A DNA stretch of 64,000 nt from Dama dama. Taxonomy: Eukaryota; Chordata; Mammalia; Artiodactyla; Cervidae. Under the pieces are notes generated by a model. It searched no databases. It was not told the origin of the DNA and saw only the letters and a list, made by a program, of their open reading frames with translations. The position numbers were made by a program, and so were the translations under genes. Of the stretch, positions 1-11,293 are shown one piece after another; position 1 is the first letter of the stretch, and each line of letters begins with the position of its first letter. Location: NCBI RefSeq assembly GCF_033118175.1, contig NC_083691.1, positions 61,470,001 to 61,534,000 of the forward strand, in the 5' to 3' direction.

Positions 1-595
1 ATTTCTTCCCCTTTTCTAGCCTTTCTAAATGAACAAAGACAAATAAGAAAAGGTTGCCATGAGAATTCAGCAAACTGTCAATGGAGATTTCACTACTAAA
101 TGAAACTCCACTTCAGCTTTCAGAGGGAAGATTTACACCTTCCCTTCTTCCAATCCCCAGCATTCCCTCTATTCTGCTCTTCCCATGCCCAATATGAGAA
201 CGGAAAAGAACACTGACAGGTGTCTTGCCTTCCAGGAATTTGCAGTCTGACTAAGGAGACTGGCTCTACCCTTTAAGAGAATAGCTTGTGTGATTTGGGT
301 TATTTGCTGAGCATGAAATGAGGGTGCAGAGTGGAGAGGGTAGAAAGATGACTGTGCACCGATCAGGGACCAGGATGTGGGGGCATTAAGTTTTCTAAAG
401 GAATAGTGAGAAGTGGGAATACAGAGAGTAAGGAAGGAGATACTGGCAGTAACACAAAGATGGTGACTATAAGAGGAACAGCATCCATAAAAGAAAGAAG
501 TGGAAAGCAAAAGTTCAAGTTGGAGGGCAGGGACTTGGCCAGTTTGAATGCATCCCCTGAAAGAAAGGGGATCATGTAGTGGAATTGTTGGAGAC
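1..595. other. Unassigned sequence, no gene seen
   Basis: No repeat head, exon-like frame or RNA gene is recognisable here. Minus-strand open frames of 70-113 codons occur but have no recognisable domain. Part may be very old L2, since the stretch near 215-270 resembles the L2 portion that reads as a description of tissue-wide, heavily decayed LINE DNA, but this is too weak to call. Confidence 0.4.
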
Positions 596-700
596 AGGGC
601 TGGAAAAGGCAGGTGGGGCTAGTCTGGGAGAGGCCTTGAGGTCGGGTTAAGGAGTTTGTATTTGGTGTGGCTGGTGCAAGGGGGTTGTGCTAAGAAGTGG
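596..700 (+). repeat. L2 LINE fragment (3' region)
   Basis: The order of short matches (a 'ggccttg' box followed by 'aaggagtttg') fits the 3' part of the old LINE L2 in sense orientation. It is eroded and non-coding. Sequence from 700 to 1483 shows nothing further that I can identify. Confidence 0.55.
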
Positions 701-1483
701 TGGACTACAGCGAATGAAGCCCAAGGTAGAAGCTCCTGTTCTCAGCGTCCCTGGGCCTTGAGCGGTGCATATGTCATATCACAAAGTGGGCCACTAGAAT
801 GAGAACTTCCTAGAGGCAGGAGGTCAAAGCATTTCTCCACATGATGGGAGGTAGAGCATGCTGCAGGCTGAGAAGGTGTCTAGGAAGACAGGAGGGTTTT
901 GTGAGGTGGAGGGAGTGGTCCTGGCAGTACTTAGATTCACCTCTTGTCACGGAAAGATGATTATTAAAGCAACACTAGATCCTACCTTGGCAGTCAAAAT
1001 GGATGAATAAAAATACAGTGGTTGCCAAATTTACTTCCTGTTCCCTTTCTTCCTGTTCAAAATAGTAATTGGTGCTTCCCCCACCCCCCCGACCCCCAAA
1101 CAGATGTTCTCAATTTTTTAGCACGTCGTGAGGTTGCAGAGTGTGTGTTGGGGGCAGCAGCTGGTGATAACATCTTTTCTTTTTTATTTTCTGGCTGTGG
1201 GTTAGAGGTAGATCAGGATTTAGAAATGAGGAAGCCGTGTCTTGTGGTCCTGCATCCTGACATCTCATACTGCATCTCAGGTAGCAGTAATCCTTGTGAA
1301 TCAAACCTGCAACCTATTAACAAAGTAGGTTGTATCTTTGTATTATGTAAGTTATACCTGCTTGTGGTAAAAAGGAAAGCAAAACAGCACATTTTTTCCC
1401 CCAGTATCTCTCTCCAGAGGAAGCCACTGTTAACAGTTTGGTATTTATCCTCTGCCTGTTTTGTGGATGATAATACTGATGAC

Positions 1484-1735
1484 AACTAACTTTTAATATG
1501 TGCCAAACACTTCTCCAAGTGCTTAACTCATGTGAACTCATTCAGTCCAGGCATTAGTCCTATGATGCAGGTGTTATTACTTTCCTCATTTGACAGATAG
1601 GGAAACTGAGGCACTGAGGAGTTAAATAATTTGCTTAAGCTTACCTAGGTAGTAGAAGATGAAGCCAGTATTGATACTCAAGCAGTCTGAGTCCTGAATC
1701 TATGCTCTTAATTATGAGTTTATATTGCCTCCATG
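1484..1735 (+). repeat. MIR SINE, nearly complete
   Basis: Sense MIR: a 'tgtgccaaacactt' head, then an 'aactcat' box, the central core with 'gggaaactgaggcac', 'ttaaataatttgctt' and a tail resembling 'agtctgagtcctgaatc...ctct'. All blocks are in consensus order. Old and non-coding. Confidence 0.8.
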
Positions 1736-1739
1736 AATG

Positions 1740-2250
1740 TGTATAATACATACACACACAATTATATATTTAGTTCTTACTTAAAAAATAAAATCATTGT
1801 ACATGTTGTTCCACAATTTGCCTTTTTTTTCAGGTAAACAATAAAAATATGGACATTTTCCCATGTTAGTGCCTATAAAGACACTTCATTCTCTTTAAAA
1901 TCTGCATAGAATCTAATTGATGTACCATAAATTATTTAATGATTCTCTTATTGCTGGCCACTTGTTTTCTTTCCAGATTTTTGCTGTTATAAGCAATATT
2001 GCAGGGAACATTCTAACAATAGCAGCAGCAATAGCTGCCATTAATTCTGAATAGTATGCTTACTATGGGCAGGGTTGTGTTCTGAACTCTTTCCATGTAT
2101 GAACTCATTTAAACATCCATCTTTGTCTAGATGAGCAACTATTTCTACAGACTAGATGCCTGGAAGTGACAATGCTAGGTTAGAGGCCAAATGCATTTAA
2201 AATTTTGATTTTAGCTGTCAAACTTTTCCTCCCCCAAAATGGTGTGTTTA
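1740..2250 (-). repeat. Old L1 fragment holding a MIR piece
   Basis: About 1745-2012 resembles the antisense of an old L1 ORF2 3' end/3' UTR ('gatgtaccataaattatttaa', then 'gctgttataagcaatattgc'). About 2013-2145 resembles the 5' half of a sense MIR. L1-like sequence resumes near 2150 ('cctggaagtgacaatgctag'). The L1 identity is moderately supported; the exact edges are not. Confidence 0.5.
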
Positions 2251-2488
2251 TTGAGTGTCAACTTTGTCCTTTTTTTTTTTTTTTTTAAAGTTATTTATTT
2301 ATTTAGCTGTATCAGGTCTTATTTGTGGCACAAAACTCTCCAGCCATGGCTCGAGGGCTTCAGCAGTTGTGGCTCCATGGCATGTGGGATTCTATTTCCC
2401 TGACTAGGGATTGAACCTATGTCCCCTGCATTGCAAGGCAGACTCTCACCTACTGGATCACCAAGGAAGTGCCTTGAGTGTCAACTTT
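2251..2488 (-). mobile_element. CHR-type SINE with 15-bp target-site duplication
   Basis: A tRNA-derived cetartiodactyl SINE in antisense. It begins with a poly(T) run (the reversed A tail, about 2269-2287) and ends with the reversed head near 'actggatcaccaaggaagtgcc'. A perfect 15-bp target-site duplication, ttgagtgtcaacttt, lies at 2251-2265 and 2474-2488. The host is probably an L2 fragment that reads across the insertion. Confidence 0.85.
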
Positions 2489-2900
2489 CAATTTAACATT
2501 CTGTTAGGCACTGTTTGGTATGCACAGGCACAGAAGATTGGGGTCATCCTTGAGGTCTACAGGGGTAGAGAGATAAATAGTATAAGTCACTGGCTGATAC
2601 AAGCAGACTTTACATAGGACACGGCTGCCAGTACAGGTGGCAAGCAGTACAGAGGTGCAGTAGAAGGGAGGTTTGAGTAACAGAAGGTGTCAGCAGTGCT
2701 TCAGATGGACTGTAGGAAGCTTGGAAGATTTGGAAGGGCTGGGTTGGAGAGCAGTCCTGATGAGGGATGGAGAAGAACAAGGCTGGGAGAGGAGGTGGTG
2801 CCATTTAAGGATGAGGCAAATGAGTCGGTGGGATTGTGGTTCTGACTAAAGCAGAGTGTTGGAAAACTTCAGGGCAGCCTACTGCAAGAGGAGAGTAGGA
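2489..2900 (+). repeat. Probable L2 LINE fragment
   Basis: After the CHR insertion the sequence continues with 'gttaggcactgtttggta' and purine-rich text typical of sense L2. It is weakly conserved and I cannot define the 3' edge. Confidence 0.4.
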
Positions 2901-4366
2901 TTAGAGTAAAAACCGAAGCTTACTTCCCCCATGTCTAAATGTTTTTGAAGACCCAAATAAAGCTAATAAATTGCTAAACTATGTCCTATTCTTTTGCCTT
3001 GACACATGAATCTTCATAATGACATGGAACAGGTTTGAACTTAAAATTCTCAGCTACATGAAACATGGCAATGGAAAGTGTTGTTTTATGTTTCCAGATT
3101 AGCCACAGTTCAGAAAGGGAATAGTACTTGGGGTAATCAGGTATATTTGCTTCAGTCACTTTATCTCTTCTCTGCCATCATTGCTGAAGCATACTGGTGG
3201 TAGAGCTGTTTTCAAGAGCAGATCATCACAATCCAGAAAAGATGAGAGGGTGCCCTGGACACACAGAGGTTGAAAACCCCCAGTGTCTGGCTTGAAGTTG
3301 AGAGGTGGGGATGGAATCATCCCTCTTCTTTCTTACCCACTCCCAGCTGACAAAGAAAGACAGGTGCTTGGCTATGACTTTCTGTTCTGCAATGGAAATG
3401 GCCCCCGTGTTTTTGTTTCACCAGCAGAGTTAAGTCTGATTTCAATGCTACAAAGGAAACGAGGGCAATGGTAAGAAACCCAGAACTTGGATGCAAATCA
3501 TGAGCCATTTTAAATTTCTTCAGTCTATTCAGGTAGGGGAAATTCTATATTTGAATATAACCAGCCACTTTGAACCAGGTATTGAAGTAGCTATATAAGC
3601 TATGTTTGGTGACGCATTGCTGAAGTTGTAAAAATTTGTTAACTCTCAAAACAAGGACATTGAAAAGTTAAGTTTCTCCTGGCAATGCTAACATACCTGC
3701 ATTGCATTGCTTATGCAATTCTGCATCATAAATAATGGATTTACAGGCTTAACTACTACTCAGGAATATTACACGTGTGGAATGTGGCTGAATTAATGTC
3801 ACCGTGAGACCCTTAGCTTTTGCCAAGGAGATTTCCTCAGCCTTAAGCTGGAGCCAGGTAGGGGTGGGCTGGAGAAGGCCACTGTTGCCTGACTCTGAAA
3901 CTTTGCCTAATGGGCAAAAACACTGTTTGGAAATAAAGGATTTTGAGTGCTGTAGGCTGCAAATCATGGGAAAAGCGAAGTCAAGCATTAAGGTCATCTT
4001 CAGATTATTATTGCCTGGAATGGTCTAGAAATTGTAAGGTCTTTCTAAATGTTGGCAGGGACCTCTGTGAGGTCCAGCGATGTGGTGGCGTTTGCTTTTA
4101 CTGCTGCTATTTCTCCGTTTCTGGCTTTACTTGCTCTGAACCTTGTCAGAGCCAGTGTGGAGAACTGCTCTCGGGCTTTTCCTGGAGCTGGGGGGAGCCC
4201 TGGGAGACAGTTTGGTGGTGGGTAAAGCACGGAGACTGGGGCATGACTTACAATCCAGTCCCTATGAGCCCCATGATCACACCAGTCTTAACTCATTCCA
4301 CAGGAGGAGTTGGGTGAAAAGAGACTTCAGAGGTAGCAAGCGAAGGGAAACACATAGACATCGTGA
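2901..4366. other. Unassigned sequence
   Basis: I see no repeat of known family and no convincing exon. Several overlapping frames of 60-124 codons exist on both strands, but none has a recognisable domain or a splice-site context that would make it credible. Confidence 0.4.
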
Positions 4367-4410
4367 GTGTGTGTGTGTGTGTGTGTGTGCGCGTGTGCGC
4401 GCACGTGCGT
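4367..4410. repeat. Alternating GT/GC tract (Z-DNA-prone)
   Basis: Forty-four consecutive bases alternate strictly between purine and pyrimidine: a (GT)n run passing into GC and AC steps. Such tracts are the classical substrate for the left-handed Z form. It probably began as a (GT)n microsatellite. Confidence 0.85.
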
Positions 4411-4799
4411 TGTAATGACTGGAGGGGGGATGGAAAGTGGACTTAACGGTTCCTAGTCCGCCACGTGTGGCTGGTCCACAAGTCACCACAGAGCCCACCA
4501 AAATAGGTTGATTTTAGATTCTCACACCTTGGAAGCAACTTGCCGCGATCAACTCCTCTCTGCTGAACCTCCTGAGGTGCTGGTGTGGGGCACACAGGTT
4601 GTTTTCCCTCTCCTTCAGTGGGAGGAACTGGAATCAATTGACCGGAAAGTCACTACTGTGTACCTTTTGTGTGTTCTGTGGGGCTAGGGGCTTTGGAGGA
4701 TGCTTGGAACCTTTGGTCAGATGATTGCTGATGGATGAACATTCTAAAGAGCAGCCCAGGACAAGTCATGGGTGCTCAACTCAGAGGATGGAGACTTTG

Positions 4800-4826
4800 A
4801 GTGTGTGTGTGTGTGTGTGTGTGTGG
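4800..4826. repeat. (GT)n microsatellite
   Basis: An uninterrupted dinucleotide run of about 12-13 GT units, followed by G-rich sequence. It lies 400 bp from the tract at 4367. Confidence 0.9.
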
Positions 4827-6540
4827 TGGGGGAGGAGGTGGGATGGGGGACTACAGTCAGGAAAGGCTTCAAGGAAGTGGAAGCCCTGAGCTGCTTTTTG
4901 AAGGAGTCAGGATTTTAGTCAGGCAGAGAGAAATGGGGGTAACTCAGTAAAAGGAGAAAATTCCAGAAGCCCTGAGGGTCTCCAGCCCTGGAGGGAACAG
5001 GCCTCCTAGCTTTCCCATCTGAGTTGAAGCCTGACTCTTAGTTTTAGTCTGAGTGGTGGTCCGCTTTGAGACAACACTGTTACTTCACTCTGCTCCCTCT
5101 TGTTCTGCTCATGACAGTTTTGATAAGTTTGTATCCAACATTGTGCCCTCAGAGGCAGGCAGGCAGGTAGCTGGCCTTTGCCACTGGTGCAGAGAACCGA
5201 ATCAACCAACCGGGGTTCCCGCCAGAACAGGAAGCCGTGGGGCGTGTCCGCCTGGCTGCACCTCTGAGACAGTTTCCCACCCTGCACCCCAAGAGCAGAG
5301 CCTTGATGTGACACCTGCCTCACTGTGGATGTGTGGACCAGGCCTCCGGAAGGTGGGAGAGAACCCCGACTGGCTTTCCTGAGATGGGTTGGGTGGCTTA
5401 TCATTGATGACTGTTCCCCTTCAGGCAGCTGTGAGCTCTGTGTGAGTGACTTCTCTCTGGACTCAGTTTCTGAATCTGTAGATTGAGAGGGTGGACCAGA
5501 TGGCCTTGGAGGTCCCTTCCAGGTCAGCTCGCTCCTGTCCCTAAAGGCAGATGGAGGCAGGCGGGGAGGGCAGCGGAGCAGAGAGAAATCAAGAGGAATT
5601 CCCCAGCTAGGCTCTTGGGAACCGCTCAGTTCCCCATTCTGGTGCCACCTGCTCAGAGGGTATGGGTGAGAAGGGTGCTGGCCTTGAAACCTGCATGGAT
5701 GGGTAGTCTGACCTCCCCAGATGTGCCCCAAGGTTTCTCGGGGTCCTGTATATGGACAACCGTGCAGCCCTTACATAGGCCATTCTTGTCTTATCAGAAG
5801 TTCTGCTTTGGGTAGACAGCTGCCTGTGGTCCTGGGGAGGAAACTGTCACCTTGAGATGCTCACACACTGTCTTGTGACTGCAGGAAGGGCTGTGTCATC
5901 ATGGCCCGAACCAGCAGACCAAGGTCCAGGGGGAAGTGCCCCAGGTGCTTCCCATGAACTCCTGGGTGTATTCATGCCTTCACATTCACAGCAGAAGACA
6001 TCTGCAGAGCCAAAGCTGGAAGACGCTGGCCAAGGACTGCCCTGGTGCTGGAGGCCCTTTGAAGAATGAGACCTGGAGAGGACAGAGGGCTTGTCCGGAG
6101 TTGTGCAGCCACTTGGGGATGCAGCTGCAGCTGACTCCAAGTCTCTGACTCCCAGTCCATTGTGCTTTCTCTTCCACCAGATTGCAGGATGGCAAGAGGC
6201 TTGGCATACCACAGGATGAAACTTGCACTGAGCCCCCTGGGGCTCAGACCATGCTCTAAAAATGTGTCAGAGGAAGTGAGAATGCAGGGGCTCTCTTCAT
6301 ATGTTTGAGCTGTAGATATGGCACGTGCTCTCAGTTCCAGGGCAGAGAAAGTTGTGGAAGGCAGTCAACCAAGAAGCACTTATTTAAGCATTTGTGTGTG
6401 CTCAGGTTTGAGCTGGGCATAGTGGGGCTTGGAGGAACTTTAAGGCACACACCTCCTACGGCAATTTTGCTGCAGCTGGCAAGGCAAATTTAACTCCCAA
6501 ATCAATTGTCAAAACACCTAAATGTAAGCTCCTCTTTGTG
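4827..6540. other. GC-richer unique sequence with a MIR-like piece
   Basis: Mostly unique DNA. About 5440-5530 carries a short SINE-like block resembling the mammalian 'cagtttctgaatctgtag...ggaggtcccttccagg' repeat (MIR class). A 241-codon minus-strand frame (5006-5731) is the longest in the window. It crosses that SINE-like block and shows no domain, so I treat it as chance. Confidence 0.45.
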
Positions 6541-6740
6541 TTATAAAATAGAAGAACATATATTTACATTTGCATAAAGAAAATCTGGAAGGATGCAAAA
6601 AACTAATAAAATTGCTTAATGATCATTCATGTGACAAAAGTGGAGGTTAAGACATTCTTTGTACTTTTTGATTATAAAACATTATTTTGAACCATAAGAA
6701 TATATTATCTTTGCAAAAAATTAGGTATAAACAATAATAC
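6541..6740 (+). repeat. Old unclassified interspersed repeat
   Basis: AT-rich text with 'aatctggaaggatgcaaaaa' and a later 'ctttgtactttttgattat' matches the order of blocks in a common mammalian repeat 3' end. I cannot name the family reliably. Confidence 0.35.
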
Positions 6741-7069
6741 CAAAACCAATCAATTATATGCTGCATTGAATGACTGGTGGCCAAAGGAATTCAGAAAAAG
6801 CAGAGGTCAGGGAATCTCCTAGAGCCTTCTTGGGCTCCTGGAAGACTAGAAATAGAAGGGACTCTAGCTGCCATTTTGTCTGACTTCTCATTCATTGCTG
6901 GCATGTCTTATACAACCATCAAGACCTGGATCTTCCGGTGTCCCTTGCCCAATTTCTAAGCCTCATGGTATACATGGACAGTGCTGATCCAGGGATCACA
7001 ATGCACAAAGAAGTATCTGTTCTCAATGGTCTTATGCTCCCAAAGCGCCATCTTTAACTGAAATGCAAG

Positions 7070-7785
7070 ATTTTGAGCCCCGGGGGAATAATCAAGGTAC
7101 TAAGGAGCTTGGAAGGAGGGTAAAAATCAGAGAAAGCATCAGAATTAATATAACATTTGAAATAACAAAGGATGGGTCCCATTTTGATAGTCAGATGACA
7201 GGAATACCAGGTAGAGAAACATGAATTCATGAGTTCAACAGTTCTTGGGACTGACCGGAGATTAGCCCAAGGGTGGTGGAATAGTGGGATGGAAATTTGG
7301 GTTGGGCTTATGTGTGGACTGTACTGAGTGCCAGTCTGAGGTGTTTTGTAAAAATTCAATAAAAGTGAGGAGCCAATGAAGATTTATGGGCATGCGCTTG
7401 AGTTATTTTTGAGATTCTCTAGTGAGTAAGCACTTTTACTTCATCCAAGAATCCATGAGGATAAGCTTCCTGGAAGCAGTAGGAATTGAGCTGGACCTTC
7501 AAGGATCAGCAGCATTTAGACAATATACTTTCCTGTGGGGTGGAAGAGTGTGAGTCCAGTGTTGAAGGGCAGCACTGAAGGACTTGAGCAAGAGAGGGCA
7601 TGTTGATGCTGTGCATTGGAAAGACATCTCTGGGGGTGCTGCTTAGAACAGAATGGTAAAGGATTGCTGAAGTGGGGTGATGGATGAGGTAGCTTTCTCT
7701 ACAGTCTCAAGGCAAGACACTGAAGGCCTGACTTAGGTGACAGGAATGGAATGGATAGAGGCAGACACACCAGAAAGGCCTTTTC
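7070..7785 (+). repeat. L2 LINE fragments, sense
   Basis: Two stretches look like L2 3' sequence: about 7330-7400 ('gaggagccaatgaag') and about 7455-7780 ('cttcctggaagcagtaggaattgagctggac' spread over neighbouring blocks). Heavily diverged and non-coding. Confidence 0.5.
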
Positions 7786-8097
7786 TTCTCCTACCCATAA
7801 GGTCCTCTTTGTTGGGTTTAACTCAATCACCAGTCCTGAGAGAAGAGATCATTCTTAGCTCAACACTCTAAGCTCCCTGTTTACTAGATGTTTTCCTGGG
7901 TCATTTCTCCATTGTCTGTGCCACTGGCAAGGAGTAGAAGCCATGATTAGCCCAGCCTCACTGTTCATTTGTCACTTTGCTGTAATTTGGGTTGTGCTAA
8001 TGGTGGGATAAACATTTCCCTCTTGGGCATCTTCTTCCTGGATGGAAGAAAAGTTTCTCTAAGTCCTAGACATTTTTTTTTAAAGTATACCTTACAG

Positions 8098-8322
8098 TTT
8101 CTATTGAATAATGCTAATATTTACTGAGCACCTACTAAGTGTCATGTACTATGTTAAAACTTCAATATCATTATTGATCCCCTGATGACCCTATCGTTAT
8201 TCCTGTCTCTTCAGATGAGAAACAGAAAGTCAGAGAAATGAAGTAACTTTCCCAAGGTCACACAACTAGGAAATTGCCAATCCAGAATTTGAATCCAGGT
8301 CTCTCTAAGGATCAGTTCAGGT
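8098..8322 (+). repeat. MIR SINE
   Basis: Sense MIR with the blocks 'atttactgagcacctacta', 'gatgagaaacagaaagtcag', 'cccaaggtcacacaactag' and 'gaatttgaatccaggtctc' in consensus order. Decayed head; well-preserved core and 3' half. Confidence 0.85.
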
Positions 8323-8437
8323 ATAAGAAATGTTCAAAGCTATTTGTTAAAAATAATTGACTTCAATCAATGTTCTTTTTTTGGCATTTACTGTTTGAGA
8401 AGATATAGTGAACTCAGTAATACCTTTAGGTGAATTT

Positions 8438-8662
8438 ATATTTGAATAAGGGCTTCCCTGGTGACTCAGTGGTAAAGAATCTGCCTGCAATGCAGGAGAC
8501 TGGGGATCAATCTCTGAGTCAAGAAGATTCCCTGGAGGAGGAACTGGCAACCCACTCCAGTATTCTTGCTCGGAGAATTCCATGGACAGAGGAGCCTGGA
8601 GGGCTACAGTTCGCATGGTCACAATCAGTGTCTATATGTGCTTTGGGAAATACATATTTGAA
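8438..8662 (+). mobile_element. Bov-tA SINE, sense
   Basis: A ruminant SINE running from 'gggcttccctggtgactcag' at 8450 to the decayed 3' end near 8640. The Bov-A part 'cactccagtattcttgctcg' is intact. A candidate 9-bp target-site duplication, atatttgaa, lies at 8438-8446 and 8654-8662. Its sense frame reads as a SINE-derived peptide, not a gene. Confidence 0.9.
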
Positions 8663-9189
8663 AAATAACAGTAGTATATTTGCAAGACCTTGCAGGAATG
8701 AGATTTAGAACTCAGTTGGGTGGAAATGAGGTGGGAGAAAGTGGCTTGCGAAGCATGCTAAGGCAAGCGGTGAAAGAGGAAGTGAAGTGAAGTGAAAGAG
8801 GATTTTCAGGTCTCTGATGTAGCCTGACCCACCAGCCTGTGGATGTGATTGGCTCATTATTCCTACCTGTATAACCCACGACCTTGGGTCCTCCTGAAAA
8901 ATTTCCTACTTAACACTAGTACTCCTGGGACACTCTAAGAGGTATTGTACATAAACAAATGAGAACCTGCTGATGGATCCTGCTCGTTGTTATATCTTGC
9001 TACTCTTCCCAGGGCCTGCTCAGCGCCTCTGTGCTCCAATATACTGCTGTATTGGAAGACAGTGATCTGTGGAAGAGTTTGGGAGTGGGGAAGAGTTAGA
9101 CAGGGGAGTGCCTTTCTCTTTTTCAGAGGCATTGTTAGAGATTGCTTGAGGCACTAGTGTGTTACAGAGTTTAGGGACCCATGTCTTTC
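8663..9189. other. Unassigned sequence with a short GTGAA repeat
   Basis: Contains a four-copy (GTGAA)n run near 8778-8798. The rest shows no identifiable element or exon. Confidence 0.4.
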
Positions 9190-10157
9190 TAATTTTTGAT
9201 TGACTATAATTTATATTCAATAAAGTACACAGGTCTTTAGTATTCATTTCAAAGATTATTGACAATTGTACATGCATATGTAATCAACAAAGATATAGAA
9301 CATCTCAGAAATTGCTCTTGTATCCCTTTAGAATCAATTTTCTTGACCTCAGAGGAAACCAGTTTCTAATTTTTATCATCTTACTTTTAGTTTTAACTTC
9401 ATATAAATGGAATAATAAATATGTACTCTTTGTGTCTGGCTTCTTCATCTTAAAAGAATGGTTTCAAGATTCACCCATGGTGTTGCATGTATATAAATTT
9501 TGTTCATTCTCTATACTGTTAGGCTGTATTCTATTGTATGGATGTGCCACAATTTATTTTTCTATTCTCCTAGAGATGGATATTTGGGCTATTTCCAGTT
9601 TTTAACTATTATGAACAAAGCTGCAATTCACATTCTTGTGTAAGTCTTTTTGTGGAATCATGTTTTTATTTCTTTTGTGTAAATACCTAGTAGTGAAAAG
9701 CTACATCATAGGAGAGATGTATGTTTAATGATATAAGAAATAGTCAAATAGGTCTCCAAAGTGATTGTGCTATTTTATACATGTACCAAATACTGCTCCA
9801 CGCTGTCTCTAATATTTGGCATTGCTAGTGCTTTTCACTTTAATTGTGCTAGTAGGTGTGAAATTATGGTTTTAATTTGCACTTAAAGATGATGTTGAAC
9901 AGCTTTTCATGTTTAATTTGCCATATCTTATTTTGTGTGATGCATTTTGCTTATTAAAAAAATAGCGCTGTTATTTTTTTAAAAGCTTGATTTGTAGGTA
10001 TTCTTTGTGTATAATGGATACACATCCTCTGCCAGATATGTGTATTGTAAATACTTTTCCTCAGCTTGTGGATAACCTATTTATTTTCTTGATGGTGTTT
10101 TCTGATGCACAGAATTATTCTTATTTTCATAATGCTGCAGATACTATTACTATATAA
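9190..10157 (-). repeat. Ancient L1, 3' UTR and ORF2 end (piece 1)
   Basis: Read on the minus strand this is the 3' UTR and C-terminal ORF2 region of an old mammalian L1 (L1M class). Plus-strand landmarks include 'acttcatataaatggaat', 'tctattgtatggatgtgcca' and 'gctgcaattcacattcttg'. The frame is fully degenerate. This is the first piece of one element that continues, with interruptions, to about 25600. Confidence 0.8.
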
Positions 10158-10310
10158 TAAACTATTCTTCATGGGGAAGGAAATGGCAGCCCACGCCAAT
10201 ATTCTTGCCTGGGAAATCTCATGAACAGAGGAGCCTGGTGGGCTGCAGTCCATGGGGTTTCAAGAGTCAGGAATGACTTAGCAACTGACCACCACCACCA
10301 AGCTATTCTC
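10158..10310 (+). mobile_element. 5'-truncated Bov-tA SINE
   Basis: Only the 3' two-thirds of a Bov-tA are present, from 'ggaaatggcagcccac' to a (CCA)n-type tail. A candidate target-site duplication, actattct(t/c)c, flanks it at about 10161-10170 and 10302-10310. Inserted in the old antisense L1. Confidence 0.8.
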
Positions 10311-10329
10311 CAATTTTTTCAACTTAATG

Positions 10330-10476
10330 ATGGTGTTTATTTTGTTCATGCATGTATAATTTTGGTAGAACTCAGTAGAGATAACTTGTCTCTGCCCCCT
10401 TAGATGTCAGCTGAGGTGGCTTAAAGACTGAGGCTGAAGTCATCAGAAGGCTTGATCACTCATATATGTGGTCATT
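10330..10476 (-). repeat. MaLR-like LTR, left part
   Basis: Antisense fragment resembling MLT1-class LTRs, with 'gaagtcatcagaaggcttg' the best block. The same LTR resumes after the BovB structure at 11121-11293. It is an old non-coding LTR relic with no retroviral genes. Confidence 0.5.
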
Positions 10477-10684
10477 CAGAAAAGGAAAACAGCTGCCATC
10501 TGACTCTCTCTCTCTTTCTCTTTTTGGGGGTGCTCTTACCTTTAGAACCCAGCCACATGGAGAAGTCATAGTATTTATTCATGCTAACAGCCCCATCTAA
10601 GATCTAAGCTGACAGCTCAGTTCAGTTCAGTTTAGTTGCTCAGTTGTATCTGACTCTTTGCGACCCTATGTATTGCAGCATGCC
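10477..10684. repeat. Left arm of a 208/196-bp inverted repeat
   Basis: This arm is an inverted copy of 11055-11250. It contains, in reverse, the LTR flank that lies to the right of the BovB insertion, then the last 65-70 bp of the BovB itself, including the ctgaa-rich 3' end. The LTR section from 'acccagcc' to 'aagctgaca' is about 90% identical between arms. The junction with sense BovB is at about 10684/10685. Confidence 0.85.
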
Positions 10685-11120
10685 ATTCCAGTAGTCATGC
10701 ATGGATGTGAGAGTTGGACCATAAAGAAAGCTGAGCACCGAAGAACTGGTTCTTTTGAACTGTGGTGTTGGAGAGGACTCTTGAGTGTGCCTTGGACTGC
10801 AAGGAGATCCAACCAGTCAATCCTAAAGGAAATCAGTCCTGAATACTCATTGAAAGGACTGATGCTGAAGTTGAAACTCCAATACTTTGGCCACCTGATG
10901 TGAAGAACTGACTTATTGGAAAAGACCCTGATGCTGGGAAAGATTGAAGGGAGGAGGAGAAGGGTACAGAGGATGAGATGATTGGATGGCTTCACCCTAC
11001 TCGATGGACATGAGTTTGAACAAGTTCTGGGTGTTGGTGATGAACAGAGAAGCCTGGCGTGCTGCAGTCCATGGGGTCACAAAGAGTCAGACATGACTTA
11101 GTGACTGAACTGAACTGAAC
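10685..11120 (+). mobile_element. BovB LINE 3' fragment, sense
   Basis: The terminal 436 bp of the RTE-type LINE BovB: end of the reverse-transcriptase ORF ('gtcatgcatggatgtgagag' onward), then 'gcctggcgtgctgcagtcc' and the (CTGAA)n 3' end. The encoded peptide has lost its frame. It forms the loop and right inner arm of the palindrome at 10477-11250. Confidence 0.9.
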
Positions 11121-11250
11121 TGTCAGCTTAGATCTTAGATAGGGCTGTTATTAGGAATAAATACTATGACCTCTCCATGCGGCTGGGTCCTAAGGATGGC
11201 AGCATCCCCAGAAAGAGAGAGAATTAGACAGCAGCTGTTTTCCTTTTCTG
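11055..11250. repeat. Right arm of the inverted repeat
   Basis: Comprises the last 66 bp of the sense BovB and 130 bp of its right flank, an antisense MLT1-like LTR. This arm is in the LTR's native orientation, so it is the probable source; the left arm (10477-10684) is the inverted copy. Confidence 0.85.
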
Positions 11251-11293
11251 ACCTAGTTTCGGAAGTCATGTGGCATCACTTCTACTTTACTCT
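11121..11293 (-). repeat. MaLR-like LTR, right part
   Basis: Antisense MLT1-type text ('cctctccatgcggctgggtc', later 'gacctagtttcggaagtcat'). It continues the LTR interrupted by BovB and is followed directly by a SINE fragment. Confidence 0.6.

Noticed and set aside
2310..2440. tRNA-like B-box words ('gattgaacc') in antisense CHR SINEs
   Set aside because: These are tRNA-derived SINE heads; no cloverleaf or intact tRNA gene can be drawn.
5006..5731. Longest open frame in the window (241 codons, minus strand)
   Set aside because: It crosses a MIR-like block, has low-information Ser/Pro/Gln-rich composition, no recognisable domain and no exon signals. Frames of this length occur by chance in GC-richer DNA.
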